A DNA stretch of 64,000 bases from Solenopsis invicta (Eukaryota > Arthropoda > Insecta > Hymenoptera > Formicidae). The stretch lies in contig NC_052666.1 in assembly GCF_016802725.1 (NCBI RefSeq), forward strand, positions 30,284,997 through 30,348,996, read 5' to 3'. Below, in pieces: positions 61,019 through 64,000 of the stretch; position 1 is the first letter of the stretch; each line of letters opens with the position of its first letter. A model generated the notes under the pieces. That model was not told the origin of the DNA, ran no database searches, and saw only the letters and a program-made list of their open reading frames with translations. Position numbers and translations under genes: made by a program.

Positions 61019-61154
61019 GGCTCCTGCACACCAGCGCGATGACGCAACATGCGACGCGCGATTATCCAATAGGCGTACAATTTTTTGAGAAAAACGTACG
61101 CCCATTGGATAAACGCGCGTCGCGTATCGCAAATCGCGCTGGTCTGCCAGAGCC
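61019..61154. mobile_element. 136-bp GC-rich hairpin element
   Basis: GGCTCCTGCACACCAGCGCG pairs with CGCGCTGGTCTGCCAGAGCC. Inside, GCGACGCGCG pairs with CGCGCGTCGC, and ATCCAATAGGCGTAC with GTACGCCCATTGGAT. The central loop is about 18 nt. The flanks read TTAT and ATTA. It is a complete, well-preserved foldback MITE without coding capacity. Confidence 0.8.
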
Positions 61155-61159
61155 ATTAG

Positions 61160-63000
61160 TCAAAAGTTTTATGTTTCAAGCCTCATTCGGTAACTAATCT
61201 TGCGAAAATTTATGTCGGGAAACAGCGGATGTAACATTACTTTTTGAATAATACCATTGCACTCTTACAATTAGTTCTTCGTAGCCGTACTGTGTTACAC
61301 TTTCTGCACGAAAAAAGAAATACATATAAATGAAAAATATAAATGAATTAGACGTGAGGGAGAGAAAGAGAGAAGCTGAAAGAAAGTACAGAAAATTCGA
61401 AGAACAAACTTTCAGATTTGTATTCACAAATTAAAAGTCAATTTTAAATAAATTTAAACTATAAATTAAAATTTTTTAATTTTCAATAATTTATTTAATT
61501 AAATTAAAATAATTATAATTATAATTTTATTACTGTTTTGAATGGTTAAAATTAAAGATAATTGCAATATGAAACATATAGCTGTATAATTTTAATATTA
61601 ATTTTTATTGTAAAAAAAATATAATAAAAATGTATAGGCGAATTTTTTAATTCAATTGATTAATTGCACATTATACATATATGTATAAACAAATACAACT
61701 TTGTTCTGTAAAAAGCTACATTTGCATATATATAATAAGATTGATTTAATTGATGAATTAAAAAAATAAGCCAATTAAGCAGCAAACATTTATTGTTTTT
61801 AAAAATAATGTTTTAAAAATATTTTAAAAACATATATTTGATATTGAACGACATAATTTCTTTTTCAAGTATTGAAATATACGCGTTATTACTTATTTTA
61901 AACGCGGGGCGGAAGACGAACGCTCGTCTTCTCTCTTTCTTTTGTGCGCATGATTGCGGATGATTTCACCGGATCAATATCAAAGCAGTGCTGCCTCGGT
62001 GTTGGAAAGTCAGTGAATTTATTTATTTATTATAGACAGAACATTTTGTGCACATGCGTAAAGTATATCATCGTCCACGTGACTGATTTTGACAGGTTCG
62101 TACTGATCTAAATGCTTCTTAGGACACATATACATGTGTAAATTATATTTATTTTTTATTTTATCACATGCATTTTTTTTATTAATAATATGTATGAAGT
62201 ATATTATAGCACATTTATTTTATGAATAAAGTAGTATTTTACTAAATAAATGAACTAAACTAAATAAACATATTTTAGTTTTCTTGCATACAAAATTTAA
62301 AGCTTACGTATTTGTATTGATCTGAAAATATTTATTAAAAATGAGTCCTTAAAATTAAATTTTAGAGTAAAAGAAAATAAAACAATTTTAATAGTTTTAT
62401 TGAAATTTATTTGAATTTAAAATAAATTAAAATTTTTATGATTATTTTTAAATTAAAATTAAAATTATATTAAATTAAATTATGCTAAAATTGTGTTAAC
62501 ATTTTACTGAAAAGTTTTCCAAAAGTTAAAACAATTTCAGAAAATTTTATTGATGTTTTAATTAATTTTTTGACAACATTTTTTTAAATAAATTTTAATA
62601 AAACCGTTTAAACTGTCTTATTTTCTTTTACTCTGAAAAATTCAATTTTGAGGATTTATTTTCAAGAAATCTTTTAATAAAATGGAATTGTCTTCTTTAA
62701 AAAAGTATGATACTCTCAATAAGAATGAAAAATGTACGTAATTACTGTTGCGCCTTTTATACAGTTAGCGTTTCAATTCTAGCATTCTGATGTAGAATTT
62801 TGCAGAATATGTTTTCCGTCAGGTAATTTTGCTAAAATACCAATTTCAGTAAAATTTTTTCACCAGACGTTATTAATATTTATTAAAATCAATATTTACT
62901 TTTCTAATCCTCTTTTGCCTCTTTTGATTTCCTACTATCATTTTTTTTTACTTTATATTTCTTCAACATTTCATTCTACACGTGATTCAACGATACCTCT
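61160..63000. other. AT-rich spacer upstream of NSF
   Basis: No supported gene. Composition is very AT-rich from 61,430 to 62,950. A short perfect hairpin (GAAGACGA, loop ACGC, TCGTCTTC) lies at 61,912-61,931 in a GC-richer patch (61,900-62,000). Confidence 0.5.
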
Positions 63001-63189
63001 TATTACAATAAAATATGTACGCGATTGAGGTCTATGATAGCGGCTGCTAGCGGCCGTTCTACTGCGCATGACCTAGTACCTCCCACACCGTCTGATCTGA
63101 GATAAGCGAACGACAGTTGCGCTACTGTGCCCTGTGTCGCAGTTAGTGCGCGGTGCGGGCTCCAGATTCTGTTGATTTTCTGTCGTAAG

Positions 63190-63588
63190 ATGTCAAAGGT
63201 GAGTACCGGAGTACCGAGAGAGCCAGGCGTGGCGGCCACAAGTGTCATCACGATGACACGCCGTTTGCACTCGTCACCTCGCGCGAAACGGATGACGGCG
63301 CCGGTCTGTCTTCGCGGACACTCGCGGACGGGATAGCGCGCGGTCGTCGCGTAGCCTCCTTGAGAAAATTGCTCCGCACGATCCGCTCCAACTCCGTCGT
63401 CCCTCCCCCTTCGAATCGAATCGTCGCATCAATACTCCTCTTCGTCAAGTTCGTCCTACATAAAATATGAAACGTAACGTAGAATTTGTCTTGCTTCAGC
63501 GAATGAAAGCAGTGAGATGTCCCACGGACGAGCTCAGCCTCTCCAACTGTGCGATCATCAACGCCGACGATTTCCCTGACGATGTCAG
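63190..63588 (+). CDS. N-ethylmaleimide-sensitive factor (NSF), first two coding exons (partial)
   Basis: Exon 63190-63198 (ATG TCA AAG, donor GTGAGT) joins in phase 0 to 63500-63588 (acceptor TTGCTTCAG, donor GTAAGG, phase 2). Together they read MSKRMKAVRCPTDELSLSNC and on to DDFPDDVR. This is the start of the NSF N-domain, where animal NSF proteins share RCPTDELSL.NCA..N. NSF is the hexameric AAA+ ATPase that works with SNAPs to disassemble SNARE complexes after membrane fusion; the Drosophila genes are comt (Nsf1) and Nsf2. The N-domain remainder and both ATPase modules lie beyond the window. The first exon is so short that a different start, such as the ATG at 63,503, is possible. The GC-rich sequence just upstream (63,040-63,190) is the likely promoter and leader. 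Confidence 0.85.
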
Positions 63589-64000
63589 GTAAGGATTCGA
63601 TCGCAATGTGACGTGTACAGTTGTCTTTAAGCTGGCATCGGACTACGCGTGGATTTACAGATTGAGATTATTGATTAAAGGTTGAAAGTTATCCGATTAT
63701 CGCATTATGATGCAATCTGCATTGCAGTTGATATTATATGAGGGCCAGTTTAATTTATGAAATGTTGAATAAAAAAAATAATGTGTGTAAATATAAGCAA
63801 GAAGAAATATGATGTTGATATTTTTAATAATAATTGCTTAATTTAAAAACAAATGTAATTTGAGAAATGTCAGATAAAATAATACATGCAATTATAAACA
63901 AAAGGTATTTTTTTTTGTTTCTAATTTATATTAGAACTGCTGCTTTTTTAATAATTGCTAAAGAGAAAATCCCATAGAATTGATTGTTGTATATGAATAA
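63589..64000 (+). other. NSF intron 2, running off the window
   Basis: AT-rich sequence after the donor GTAAGG at 63,589. No acceptor followed by an NSF-like frame is seen before the end of the window. Confidence 0.7.

Noticed and set aside
1..64000. CRISPR arrays, bacterial operons or phage genes
   Set aside because: The window is spliced eukaryotic DNA; the repeats seen are microsatellites and inverted-repeat transposons without regular spacers.

Overview
This 64 kb window is AT-rich insect nuclear DNA. It has GT-AG introns, long AT-rich non-coding stretches, scattered microsatellites and many short inverted-repeat transposons. A parathyroid-hormone-type receptor gene, a family absent from Drosophila but known from Hymenoptera and beetles, together with mariner/Tc1-type foldback elements, suggests a hymenopteran, possibly an ant. 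That assignment is an inference; no marker in the window settles it.

Layout. Positions 1-12,000 hold no gene I can support, only repeats: a foldback element at 337-835, a GGGTACCCGA-rich element at 4694-5418, a tRNA-like SINE fragment near 8020 and an 865-bp palindromic mariner-type element at 10274-11138. From about 12,300 to 35,578 (+) lies a 23-kb class B GPCR gene of the PTH-receptor type with eleven assigned exons, a candidate signal-peptide exon and an uncertain cytoplasmic tail. Its introns carry repeats and one GC-rich antisense reading frame (19,197-19,545).

The second half is gene-dense: SCO1 (37,801-40,049, -), prefoldin subunit 1 (41,258-41,638, -), an intronless NXF-type mRNA-export-factor paralogue (43,800-45,437, +), Integrator subunit 1 in 13 exons (45,713-56,923, -), and the first two coding exons of NSF (63,190-63,588, +), which continues past the window. 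Between IntS1 and NSF, 57.3-61.2 kb is a nest of transposons. It includes a 1.9-kb element with 115-bp terminal inverted repeats and a broken THAP gene, and a 404-bp element with a perfect 8-bp target-site duplication.

The genes have unrelated housekeeping or signalling roles: mitochondrial copper delivery, cytosolic chaperoning, snRNA/mRNA 3' processing, RNA export, vesicle fusion and peptide-hormone reception. There is no operon logic. NXF and IntS1 converge tail to tail, 275 bp apart. The items most worth following are the intronless NXF paralogue, the PTH-receptor tail and first exon, the 115-bp-TIR THAP element, and a possible upstream exon/uORF for prefoldin. Exon joins were worked out by hand from splice dinucleotides and phase; no alignment or search was run.
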